Source: JAWXVE01 sp044425575 (GTDB taxonomy: Bacteria > Bacillota > Clostridia > Lachnospirales > Lachnospiraceae). Taken from it: a DNA stretch of 24,496 nt. The notes beneath the pieces are model-generated. The model had not been told where the DNA came from. It did not search any database and worked only from the letters and a program-made list of their open reading frames with translations. Position numbers and translations under genes: made by a program. Every line of letters starts with the position of its first letter. The first letter of the stretch is position 1. This document shows, piece by piece, positions 7,737 to 15,334 of this stretch. The DNA is taken from positions 1 to 24,496 of the forward strand of contig JAWXVE010000030.1 of the NCBI GenBank assembly GCA_044425575.1, given 5' to 3'.

Positions 7737-9644
7737 ATGAGAAAGAAGAAGATGGGGGCATTGGTAACAATGGCAAAAACAGGCAAGGTAATATTACTAC
7801 CAAAGAGAACGTACCCAATTCAATTTGGTGTTATGATAGTGGAAGATGTAATTGAGTTTGCAATTACCATGAAACAGGAAGCGTGTGGTATGATATTCTA
7901 TACGAAGCACAACTCTATTCGCATTCCCTTTACAGATGAATGTAAGATTGGTCAAGTATATAGTGGAAGAATCCTAGGGTTACCACTACGACAGATAGCA
8001 GGATATAATTATTATACCAAAGACAAAATAATAGTAGATCCTTATGCCAAGAGAGTCATAGGAAATGAGCGATTTGGTGGTAATGGAGAAGTAGACACAC
8101 TTGAGAGGAAAGGTGCACTCGTTTCACCAGTCTTTGACTGGGAGAATGATAAGCGCCCTAGAATTCCTCATTCTAATACTATTCAATATCTTTTGCACGT
8201 AAGAGGGTTCACCAAGCATAAGAGTTCTAAAGTAAAGGCAAAGGGAACTTTCTCTGGAATTATAGAAAAGATTCCTTATTTAAAGCAATTGGGCATTACT
8301 AGTGTAGAAGCAATGCCTTGTTATGAGTTTGAAGAAGTAGAGAAACAAGATTCAAGTATGCGTATGGAGTATGCAGTTCGACATTACCGTGAAGAGAAGG
8401 TGGAGGCACCAATACAAAAGTTGAATTGCTGGGGCTATAAATATGCACATTATTTTGCTCCTAAGAGTTCTTATGCAAGTAGTAGTGATTGTGTTACAGA
8501 GATGAAAGAAATGATTAAACAACTTCATCTAGCAGGATTGGAATTCATCATGCAATTTTATTTTCCCAAAGACATACCGTATCAGGTCATGTATGATGTG
8601 ATTGCTTATTGGATTGTGGAGTACCACATTGACGGCGTTCATCTTATGGGAGAACAGATTCCATTTGCCATTCTGGGAAAAGAAGCTTTATTCCATGATA
8701 CAAAGATGTTCTTTGAACGATTGTCCATAGATGAAATTTATGATGGAACTGGTGAAGTAAATACTTCGTTAGCCATGTATCATTCGGACTTTATGATTGG
8801 GATAAGAAAGTTTCTAAAAGGTGATCAAGACACCATTGCAGGATTCGTGGAGTCTCTTAAGATTCATGATGGAAGAGTGGCAACTGTACAATATATCTCT
8901 AATTATAATGAATTCACCCTACATGATATGGTGTCATATGATCAGAAGCATAACGAAGACAACGGTGAGAATAACGAGGACGGAAATCGTTACAATCATA
9001 GTTGGAATCATGGGGTTGAAGGGATTACAAGAAAGAGAAGCATTATGGCACTTCGTAAGAAGCAGATGAAGAATGCCATGACTTATTTATTGCTATCTCA
9101 GGGGACACCTATGATTTTAGCGGGAGATGAATTTGCCTATACAAGGCGAGGGAATAATAATGCGTATTGTCATGATAATGACTTACTTTGGCTTGATTGG
9201 AGTGGAATAACAAAACATCAAGATTTACTAGATTACGTAAAGATGCTTATTAGACTGCGAAAGGACAATCAGATTATTCATCCAAGCAAACCTTTTAAAA
9301 TGGTAGACACATTAGGGTGTGGATACCCGGATTTATCCTATCATGGAGAAGAAGCTTGGCAACCTATTTTGGAGAATTATTGTCGTTGCGTAGGACTTTT
9401 ATATGCGGGAGCTTATGGTGTACCATTAAACGGAAAAGTAGAACCAGATTATTATATTGCTTATAATGCTCACTGGGAACCTCATGAATTTGCCTTACCA
9501 AGATTAAAGAAAGGTTATGAGTGGTACATGATTGCTTCTACTAGTGACAGTGACAGTATAAAAGGTCAAGTACTGATGAACCAGAATGGGATTCAAGTAA
9601 AGGAACGTAGTGTACAGATTATTATGAGCAAACCCATCAATTAA
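7737..9644 (+). CDS. GlgX-like glycoside hydrolase family 13 protein, probably catalytically inactive
   Basis: A 635-residue protein with the layout of glycogen-debranching/isoamylase enzymes: an N-terminal CBM48-like region, a degenerate (beta/alpha)8 domain, and a C-terminal beta domain (YYIAYNAHWEPHEFALP). GH13-type segments FTLHDMVSYDQKHNEDNGENNEDG (395-416, key part HNEDNGE) and GTPMILAGDEF are plain. Yet the region I D-x3-NH motif reads MQFYFPKD, the region II nucleophile Asp is Met304 (GVHLMGE), its usual partner Arg is His302, and region IV His-Asp is Tyr390-Asn391. Only the region III Glu seems kept (E327). The stretch between regions I and II is also strongly shortened. It may bind glycogen or regulate a true enzyme. 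Start is uncertain: ATGs at 7737, 7752 and 7770, none with a strong RBS. Confidence 0.85.
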   Translation: MRKKKMGALVTMAKTGKVILLPKRTYPIQFGVMIVEDVIEFAITMKQEACGMIFYTKHNSIRIPFTDECKIGQVYSGRILGLPLRQIAGYNYYTKDKIIVDPYAKRVIGNERFGGNGEVDTLERKGALVSPVFDWENDKRPRIPHSNTIQYLLHVRGFTKHKSSKVKAKGTFSGIIEKIPYLKQLGITSVEAMPCYEFEEVEKQDSSMRMEYAVRHYREEKVEAPIQKLNCWGYKYAHYFAPKSSYASSSDCVTEMKEMIKQLHLAGLEFIMQFYFPKDIPYQVMYDVIAYWIVEYHIDGVHLMGEQIPFAILGKEALFHDTKMFFERLSIDEIYDGTGEVNTSLAMYHSDFMIGIRKFLKGDQDTIAGFVESLKIHDGRVATVQYISNYNEFTLHDMVSYDQKHNEDNGENNEDGNRYNHSWNHGVEGITRKRSIMALRKKQMKNAMTYLLLSQGTPMILAGDEFAYTRRGNNNAYCHDNDLLWLDWSGITKHQDLLDYVKMLIRLRKDNQIIHPSKPFKMVDTLGCGYPDLSYHGEEAWQPILENYCRCVGLLYAGAYGVPLNGKVEPDYYIAYNAHWEPHEFALPRLKKGYEWYMIASTSDSDSIKGQVLMNQNGIQVKERSVQIIMSKPIN

Positions 9645-9656
9645 TGGAGGTAGAGC

Positions 9657-10214
9657 GTGAAGGTTTTTAGTCATTTTAAAACAATATGCTATCATAAGTA
9701 CCTAGTGATGAAAGGATGTTTTGCAGTAGGTCTATATTATCAGGGACTCATCCATGATTTATCAAAGTTTTCCCATTCAGAATTTTTTGTAGGAGCAAAA
9801 TATTATCAAGGCACAAGAAGCCCTAATAATAAAGAACGTGAATTGTATGGGTACTCCTCAGCATGGCTTCACCATAAGGGGCGTAATCGTCATCATTACG
9901 AATATTGGACTGATTATTCTTCTAGGTCAGAACTTGGAATTGTATTTGTGGAAATGCCAAAGCGCTATGTGGTTGAAATGGTAATGGATCGCATTGCTGC
10001 TTCTAAGGTATATAACAAAGGAACATACCAAGATGGTGACCCTCTAAGATATTATCAATCGGGGAAGGGGCGAACACTTATGCATGAAGAAACCAAGAAG
10101 TTATTAGAAGAGATTCTTCAATTATTAGCAAATAAAGGAGAAAAAGAAACCTTTGCCTACTTACGTCACTTGTTGAAAGAGGATAAGAAGGAGAAAAAGG
10201 AAATCACCAATTAG
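9657..10214 (+). CDS. DUF5662 family protein
   Basis: A 185-residue soluble protein that matches the DUF5662 family by its motifs, GLIHDLSKFSHSEF (30-43) and WLHHKGRNRHHYEYW (70-84). The concentration of His, Asp and Glu (H33, D34, H72, H73, H79, H80, E82) suggests a metal site of HD-like type; that is inference, and no activity is established. The C-terminal 40 residues form a highly charged, lysine-rich helix. It uses a GTG start, fixed by GGAGG six bases upstream. It begins 12 bases after the GlgX-like gene, so the two are almost certainly co-transcribed. Confidence 0.8.
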   Translation: MKVFSHFKTICYHKYLVMKGCFAVGLYYQGLIHDLSKFSHSEFFVGAKYYQGTRSPNNKERELYGYSSAWLHHKGRNRHHYEYWTDYSSRSELGIVFVEMPKRYVVEMVMDRIAASKVYNKGTYQDGDPLRYYQSGKGRTLMHEETKKLLEEILQLLANKGEKETFAYLRHLLKEDKKEKKEITN

Positions 10215-10235
10215 GTGTAAGGTTCATATTGTATT

Positions 10236-10244
10236 CATATAATA
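10236..10244 (+). promoter_or_regulatory. Possible sporulation-type -10 box
   Basis: CATATAATA fits the sigma-K -10 pattern CATAnnnTA and is one base off the sigma-E pattern CATACAnT. It lies 18 bases before the start of the cysteine-rich gene. No convincing -35 element is seen, so this is weak. Confidence 0.2.
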
Positions 10245-10261
10245 CTCTTATGGGAGGCAAT

Positions 10262-10591
10262 ATGAATTATATATGGATTATTCTATTACTACTATGTGCA
10301 AATGGAAACAATTGCGGAAATACAACGAACTGTGTTTGTGAAAAGGAGTGCAGAAGAGAACCAGAATGTGATTGTAATCGAAGGACTCCACCAAGATACG
10401 ACGCACCTTGCGAATGTATGAATAGACAAGAGGAACCATGTGAGTGTGAGGAAGTAAGAAGAGAATCACCATGCCCACTACCAGGTGAGAGACCATGCGA
10501 ACGGCAGGAACCACCGTGCGATCCACCATGCCAACGTTCATGTGAATCAACTCCGCCAGAATATCAACAATGGCAGCGATGCAATCAGTAG
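10262..10591 (+). CDS. Cysteine-rich small protein with hydrophobic N-terminus
   Basis: A 109-residue protein with 17 cysteines. It opens with a short hydrophobic run (YIWIILLLLC) and an NGNNCGN turn, as in small spore-coat or sporulation-associated proteins of clostridia. The rest is made of loose repeats of Cys-Glu-Cys, Pro-Cys and Glu/Arg pairs (for example EPCECEE, RPCERQEPPC). GGGAGG lies four bases before the ATG at 10262, which decides against the upstream in-frame ATG at 10229. It may be a cross-linked surface or coat component, or bind metal; neither is shown. It follows the DUF5662 gene by 47 bases and precedes the trpS promoter. Confidence 0.75.
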   Translation: MNYIWIILLLLCANGNNCGNTTNCVCEKECRREPECDCNRRTPPRYDAPCECMNRQEEPCECEEVRRESPCPLPGERPCERQEPPCDPPCQRSCESTPPEYQQWQRCNQ

Positions 10592-10609
10592 AAGCAGTAG
10601 GACTGCATA

Positions 10610-10638
10610 TTGACGAATTCCCCTGTGAATGATAGAAT
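10610..10638 (+). promoter_or_regulatory. Sigma-A-type promoter for trpS
   Basis: TTGACG (10610-10615) and TAGAAT (10633-10638) are 17 bases apart. The leader to the trpS ATG is about 35 bases, too short for a T-box. Confidence 0.75.
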
Positions 10639-10678
10639 TTCTACAGAAGAAAAGAGCCGAGAAAGAGATGGATAAGAT

Positions 10679-11683
10679 ATGATAAATGATAAGAAAATAT
10701 TATTTAGTGGAATGCAATCAACTGGAACTTTAACATTAGGAAACTACCTAGGTGCATTAAAGAACTGGGTGCATTTAAGCGATGAGTATGAATGCTTCTA
10801 TTCTGTGGTGGATATGCACTCTATTACGGTAAGGCAAGAACCAGCAGAACTTAGAAAGCGTGCAAGGAATCTACTTACGCTGTACATTGCAGCAGGACTA
10901 GACCCTACGAAGAATTGTATCTATTATCAATCTCACGTTTCAGGTCATGGAGAATTAGCTTGGATTTTAAATTGTTTCACTTATATGGGTGAATTAAATC
11001 GCATGACTCAATTCAAGGATAAATCAGCCAAACATGCAGATAATATTAATGCAGGATTATATACCTATCCAGTACTAATGGCTGCTGATATTTTGCTTTA
11101 TCAAGCAGATGTAGTTCCAGTGGGCAAGGATCAGATACAACATTTGGAGATTACACGTGATATTGCACAGAGATTTAATAGTATCTATGGCGATGTATTT
11201 ACGATCCCAGAGGCATATTTGGGAAAAGTAGGAGCCAAGATTATGAGTTTGCAAGATCCCATGAAGAAAATGTCCAAATCAGATGAAAATCTAAATGCTA
11301 GCATTTTATTAATGGATGATACTGATACAATTATTAGAAAGTTTAAACGTGCAGTTACAGATTCCTACGGAGAGATTCAATATAGAGAAGAACAACCAGG
11401 TATTTGCAATTTAATTGATATCTATGGTGCATGTACGGGTAAGACAACGGAACAAATAGTAATGGAATTTGATGGAAAAGGATACGGAGAATTTAAACTT
11501 GCTGTGGGAGAGTCTGTTGCCTCCTTGTTAAAGCCAGTACAAGATCGATACCAAGAATTATTACTTGAGAAAGATTTTATTAATTCTGTCATTAAAGATA
11601 ATGGAGAAAAGGCAAACTATTATGCAACTAAGACTTTGCGTAAAGTGCAGAAAAAAGTTGGATTTCCAGAGCGTATACGTTAA
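10679..11683 (+). CDS. trpS: Tryptophanyl-tRNA synthetase
   Basis: Class Ic synthetase that charges tRNA-Trp; 334 residues, the normal bacterial length. The HIGH-type motif is TGTLTLGNYLGA (15-26) and the KMSKS motif is intact (197-201, in PMKKMSKSDEN). The segments YPVLMAADILLY and VPVGKDQIQHLE form the tryptophan-binding part typical of the family. The RBS is weak (GAGATGGA). It has its own promoter and ends at a terminator that lies within the convergent pseudouridine synthase gene. No T-box is present, so regulation by uncharged tRNA-Trp is not evident here. Confidence 0.95.
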   Translation: MINDKKILFSGMQSTGTLTLGNYLGALKNWVHLSDEYECFYSVVDMHSITVRQEPAELRKRARNLLTLYIAAGLDPTKNCIYYQSHVSGHGELAWILNCFTYMGELNRMTQFKDKSAKHADNINAGLYTYPVLMAADILLYQADVVPVGKDQIQHLEITRDIAQRFNSIYGDVFTIPEAYLGKVGAKIMSLQDPMKKMSKSDENLNASILLMDDTDTIIRKFKRAVTDSYGEIQYREEQPGICNLIDIYGACTGKTTEQIVMEFDGKGYGEFKLAVGESVASLLKPVQDRYQELLLEKDFINSVIKDNGEKANYYATKTLRKVQKKVGFPERIR

Positions 11684-11697
11684 GAAACGATTGTTAT

Positions 11698-12573
11698 CTA
11701 TACAGTCCATAGCAAAGGGAGAGGAGCTTCTAATACGAGAAGTTCCTTTTTAATTGGGTGCTCAAAAGTCAACTTGGCAGAATGGAGTGCAAGGGAATCT
11801 TCTATGAACGCATTAGGGTTGTATAGAGAATCCCCTCGTAAAGGGTGGCCAATATAACTCATATGCACTCGTATTTGATGAGTGCGACCTGTTTCTAGTG
11901 TAAGCTGCAGTAGAGCACCATTGTCATAGGTGGCAAGAGTCTGATAATAGGTAATAGCAGTATCACCCTGTGTCATATTCACTTCACGCATTATAGTGGA
12001 ATCACCAGTACGTGCAATAGGTGCAATAATCGTATGAGCTGCGGGGGTAGGTATTCCTTCCACTAATGCTAGATACTCCCGTTTGATCTGTCTAGTTGCT
12101 ACCATCTTGCCTAGTATAGCGGCACTTACAAGATGTTTGGCAAGTAGAACAAGACCTGTGGTATCACGGTCAATTCGGTTGATACAGCGAAAAGTATAAG
12201 GTACTCCCTGTGTAGAATAGTAGTCCATGACACCGTTGGCTAATGTATCTTCATAATGACTCTGGGAAGGGTGAACTGGAAGGTTTGCGGGCTTATTAAT
12301 TACAAGAAGATCTTCATCTTCATAGACAATGGATAGTTCCATAGGTTTTGGCAAAATAGAAGAGGAAGTAGATTCCTCAATATGAATGGTTAGAATATCA
12401 TCTACTTGTAAGATGCGATTGAGATAGACCCATTCATTTTGGATACAAATACTACGATTCATTTTTTTTAATTCTGTAATGCATTTACTAGAATAGTCCA
12501 TAGACTTTAAATAATCATAAACAGAAACTCCGCATGTATTAGAATCAATATAATAGGTTATGGTTCGATTCAT
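11698..12573 (-). CDS. RluA-family 23S rRNA-type pseudouridine synthase
   Basis: A 291-residue RluA/RluD-family enzyme that isomerises uridine in RNA, usually 23S rRNA. An N-terminal S4-like part (1-65) precedes the catalytic domain. The active-site motif is NRIDRDTTGL with catalytic Asp135, and GRTHQIRVHM (229-238) is the conserved RNA-fold motif. The start at 12573 follows AGAGGA by nine bases; two earlier in-frame ATGs (12594, 12633) have no RBS. It lies 78 bases after potD on the same strand, so it may share the pot transcript. The exact target uridine cannot be told from sequence. Confidence 0.9.
   Translation of the reverse strand: MNRTITYYIDSNTCGVSVYDYLKSMDYSSKCITELKKMNRSICIQNEWVYLNRILQVDDILTIHIEESTSSSILPKPMELSIVYEDEDLLVINKPANLPVHPSQSHYEDTLANGVMDYYSTQGVPYTFRCINRIDRDTTGLVLLAKHLVSAAILGKMVATRQIKREYLALVEGIPTPAAHTIIAPIARTGDSTIMREVNMTQGDTAITYYQTLATYDNGALLQLTLETGRTHQIRVHMSYIGHPLRGDSLYNPNAFIEDSLALHSAKLTFEHPIKKELLVLEAPLPLLWTV
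11722..11751 (+). terminator. Rho-independent terminator of trpS, inside the convergent gene
   Basis: AGGAGCTTCT and AGAAGTTCCT form a 10-bp stem with one G-U pair and a six-base loop, followed by TTTTT. It sits about 40 bases after the trpS stop and inside the last codons of the pseudouridine synthase gene on the other strand. Confidence 0.7.
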
Positions 12574-12616
12574 ATGCGGAGTTCCTCTTTTCATATGGTA
12601 ATGTTTTGTAATGTTG

Positions 12617-12640
12617 TGCAGGTGTTGTTTCACAACTGCA
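12617..12640. repeat. Imperfect palindrome between potD and the pseudouridine synthase gene
   Basis: TGCAG and CTGCA arms flank an inner three-base complement after one mismatch, in a 24-base segment. On the minus strand no T run follows, so it is not an ordinary terminator for potD. It could be an RNA processing site or chance. Confidence 0.35.
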
Positions 12641-12651
12641 TTAATTTTTGA

Positions 12652-13713
12652 TTAGTATGATTTTACTTCTTTCCATAAATCATTGTAAAGAGAATCACCT
12701 TCTTCTCCTAAGTATAGAAAAGATTCCATGTTGCTGTAAGTGGATAAATCTGGAAATGCAATTTCAGAATATTTGATTTCCTCATCCTCTATTAACTCCC
12801 AAGCTGCTACATTTGGAGTAGAATATGTAATATATTCAAAGTTCATGAGAGCAATTTCAGGACGGCATAGGAAATCTAAGAACAATTCTGCATTTTCAAC
12901 ATTTTCTGCATTTTTTGTAATAACCCATGAATCAATCCATACATTAGAACCTTCTTCTGGTACTACATACTCTAAATCACTATTTTCACGTTGTGTATAG
13001 ATTGCTTCTCCAGAATAGATTACACCAATGGCAGCTTCACCGCCAATCATCTTATCACGTACTTGGTCAATTACATAAGCTTGCGTAAGAGCTTTTTGCT
13101 CAATTAAAGCATTCTTGGCAATATCTAACTCAGTTTCATCCGTGGTATTCATAGAATAACCGTTGTATTTTAATGCCACCATAAAGGCATCACGAACACT
13201 GTCTTGCATTAAGATATTATCAGCATATTCCTCGTCCCATAAGACACCCCAGCTAGTAATAGGTTCCGATACCATAGTGGTATTATATAAGAGTCCTACA
13301 GTTCCAAAACAGTAAGGAATGGAATATAAGTTGCCTGGGTCAAATGTTTCTGATTGCTCAAAATATTCTTCTCCAATATACGCTTTTGCGTTTGGAATAT
13401 TATCCCAATTAAGTTCTGCTAATAAGTCATTTTCAATCATTTTCTGAATCATATAATCAGAAGGGCAGATGACATCGTAAACAGATGCACCAGTTTCTAC
13501 CTTTGGATACATGATTTCATTGGTTTCATACTCCTCGTAGATTACCTTAATACTGTACTCCTCTTCGAACAATGTTAGAACTTCAGGGTCAATGTATTCG
13601 CCCCAGTTATAGACAACAAGTTCGCCATTTTCATATGTGGCACTATTACCACATCCTACTAATGTTGCTACGCTACAGATGATTAGTAGCATAAGTGTTA
13701 ATGATTTTTTCAA
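12652..13713 (-). CDS. potD: Spermidine/putrescine-binding lipoprotein
   Basis: Extracellular solute-binding protein of a polyamine ABC importer; 353 residues. It has a lipoprotein signal peptide with lipobox LVGC, so Cys21 should be lipid-anchored. The PotD/PotF family segments are clear: VVYNWGEYID (polyamine-contacting Trp and Tyr), CPSDYMIQKM and IPYCFGTVGLLYN. The start codon is TTG at 13713, placed by AGGAGG about eight bases upstream; no ATG fits. It follows potC by 20 bases and is the last transport gene of potABCD. Preference between spermidine and putrescine cannot be decided here. Confidence 0.94.
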   Translation of the reverse strand: MKKSLTLMLLIICSVATLVGCGNSATYENGELVVYNWGEYIDPEVLTLFEEEYSIKVIYEEYETNEIMYPKVETGASVYDVICPSDYMIQKMIENDLLAELNWDNIPNAKAYIGEEYFEQSETFDPGNLYSIPYCFGTVGLLYNTTMVSEPITSWGVLWDEEYADNILMQDSVRDAFMVALKYNGYSMNTTDETELDIAKNALIEQKALTQAYVIDQVRDKMIGGEAAIGVIYSGEAIYTQRENSDLEYVVPEEGSNVWIDSWVITKNAENVENAELFLDFLCRPEIALMNFEYITYSTPNVAAWELIEDEEIKYSEIAFPDLSTYSNMESFLYLGEEGDSLYNDLWKEVKSY

Positions 13714-13733
13714 TAATAAATCCTCCTTTTGTG

Positions 13734-14525
13734 TTACAATAAGTTACTTTTATTCTTAGGTGTTTTATTCACCAGGAATAATAAAATAAGTACCGTGATA
13801 AAAATCAAAGTAGATAATGCGTACATTTCGGGATTAATTCCCTTCCGTACTTCTGTATAAATCTCAGTGGATAAAGTATTTAGCCCAGGTCCCTTTGTAA
13901 AGTGTGTAATAATAAAGTCGTCTAAAGACATGGTAAAAGCCATTAGAAAACCAGCAATAATACCCGGTAGAATATCAGGAAATACGACTTTAAAAAAGGC
14001 CACTAATTCGGAAGCTCCTAAATCTAAAGCTGCTTCATATGTACTAGGATTTAATTGCTTAAGTCTTGGTAACACACATAGAATAACATATGGTATGTTA
14101 AATGTAATATGTGCAAACAATACAGTTGCAAACCCTAATTTTACGGAAAAGGTAACAAATAATAACATCAGAGAAATACCTGTTACAATTTCTGCATTTA
14201 ACATAGGGATATTAGTAATTCCCATAAAAATTGCCCGACCTTTTTTCTTCATACCATTTATGGCAAGAGAAGCAATGGTACCAATAATAGTCGCCACTAA
14301 GGCAGACAAAAAAGCTATCAATAAAGTGTTCATTAACGCTTGTAAGATTACATCATTTTGAAATAAGTCTTGGTACCAAGATAAAGTGAATCCACCCCAT
14401 TTTGCACGACTCTTACTAGCATTGACAGATAGCACCATTAAAGTAGCAATGGGAGCGTAAAGAAAAAATACAATAAGAGCAATATAAAGCTTTCTTAAAG
14501 CATTTGTAGCTAGAGATAGATTCAT
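13734..14525 (-). CDS. potC: Polyamine ABC transporter permease PotC
   Basis: Inner subunit of the polyamine importer; 263 residues with about six hydrophobic membrane segments. The EAA loop that contacts the ATPase is EAALDLGASELVAFFKVVFP. The family segment SLDDFIITHFTKGPG is also present. The ATG overlaps the potB stop by four bases (ATGA), indicating translational coupling, and GGGAG lies six bases upstream. The sequence order A-B-C-D is that of the classical operon. Confidence 0.94.
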   Translation of the reverse strand: MNLSLATNALRKLYIALIVFFLYAPIATLMVLSVNASKSRAKWGGFTLSWYQDLFQNDVILQALMNTLLIAFLSALVATIIGTIASLAINGMKKKGRAIFMGITNIPMLNAEIVTGISLMLLFVTFSVKLGFATVLFAHITFNIPYVILCVLPRLKQLNPSTYEAALDLGASELVAFFKVVFPDILPGIIAGFLMAFTMSLDDFIITHFTKGPGLNTLSTEIYTEVRKGINPEMYALSTLIFITVLILLFLVNKTPKNKSNLL

Positions 14526-15334
14526 AGAGAACTCCCTTCTCCATCTTTGTCGCAGATGGTAGAGACTACAATACTAATTAAGATAAACACCATGAGGACA
14601 ATGGATAATCCACTACCTAAGTTCCAATTACTGGCTTGGGTAAATTCTTGCTCAATCACGTTACCAATTAATAGAATCTTGCTACCTCCTAATAAATTAC
14701 TAATTACGAAAGTAGTAAGCGCAGGAACAAATACCATAGTAATACCACTAATTACACCAGGTATACTAAGGGGGATGATAATCTTTAATAGAATCTGAAA
14801 GAAATTAGCACCAAGGTCATAGGCCGCATTAATTACGTTCACATCAATTTTAGAAAGATTGTTATAAATTGGTAAGATCATAAAAGGTAAAAAGTTGTAT
14901 ACCATGCCCAGAATAATAGCATATGGCGTATTAATAATATCAAGAGTAGGTAAATTCAAAAATGCAAGAATTGCATTAATAACGCCTGTTTTCTCTAATA
15001 AAGTTTGCCATGCTAAAGTTCGAAGCAAAAAGTTCATCCACATAGGTAAAATGCAAATTAATACTAAAAAGCTTCCATGTTTCCTGTTAGAAAAACTAAG
15101 AATCATGGCAAGTGGATAAGCTAGTAAGATGCAGATAATAGTGCTTATAAATGAAAGCAACATAGCAAGCCACAAGGATTTTATATGCTCCGGACTTGTA
15201 ATTGCAAGTATATTTTCCAAAGTAAATGCACCTGATTTATCAGTAAACCCATAATAAAATACCATTCCTAGTGGAATGAGTACAAATAAGGTAGACCATA
15301 TAAAATAAGGTGTTACAAGCCATTTCTTATTCAT
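14522..15334 (-). CDS. potB: Polyamine ABC transporter permease PotB
   Basis: Second permease of the importer; about 270 residues with six membrane segments and an EAA-type loop (NAAYDLGANFFQILLKIIIP). It pairs with PotC to form the channel. The start is taken as ATG 15334; in-frame TTG codons at 15337 and 15343 lie nearer the GAGGAG and are possible. With any of these the gene overlaps the end of potA by 8 to 17 bases, so translation is coupled to potA. Confidence 0.92.
   Translation of the reverse strand: MNKKWLVTPYFIWSTLFVLIPLGMVFYYGFTDKSGAFTLENILAITSPEHIKSLWLAMLLSFISTIICILLAYPLAMILSFSNRKHGSFLVLICILPMWMNFLLRTLAWQTLLEKTGVINAILAFLNLPTLDIINTPYAIILGMVYNFLPFMILPIYNNLSKIDVNVINAAYDLGANFFQILLKIIIPLSIPGVISGITMVFVPALTTFVISNLLGGSKILLIGNVIEQEFTQASNWNLGSGLSIVLMVFILISIVVSTICDKDGEGSSL

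Noticed and set aside
10592..10678. T-box before trpS
   Set aside because: The leader after the promoter is about 35 bases, too short for a T-box, and no T-box sequence is present.
13867..14361. 164-codon open frame on the plus strand
   Set aside because: It lies entirely within potC on the other strand, which has a clear family match, EAA loop and coupled start; this frame has no RBS or recognisable motif.
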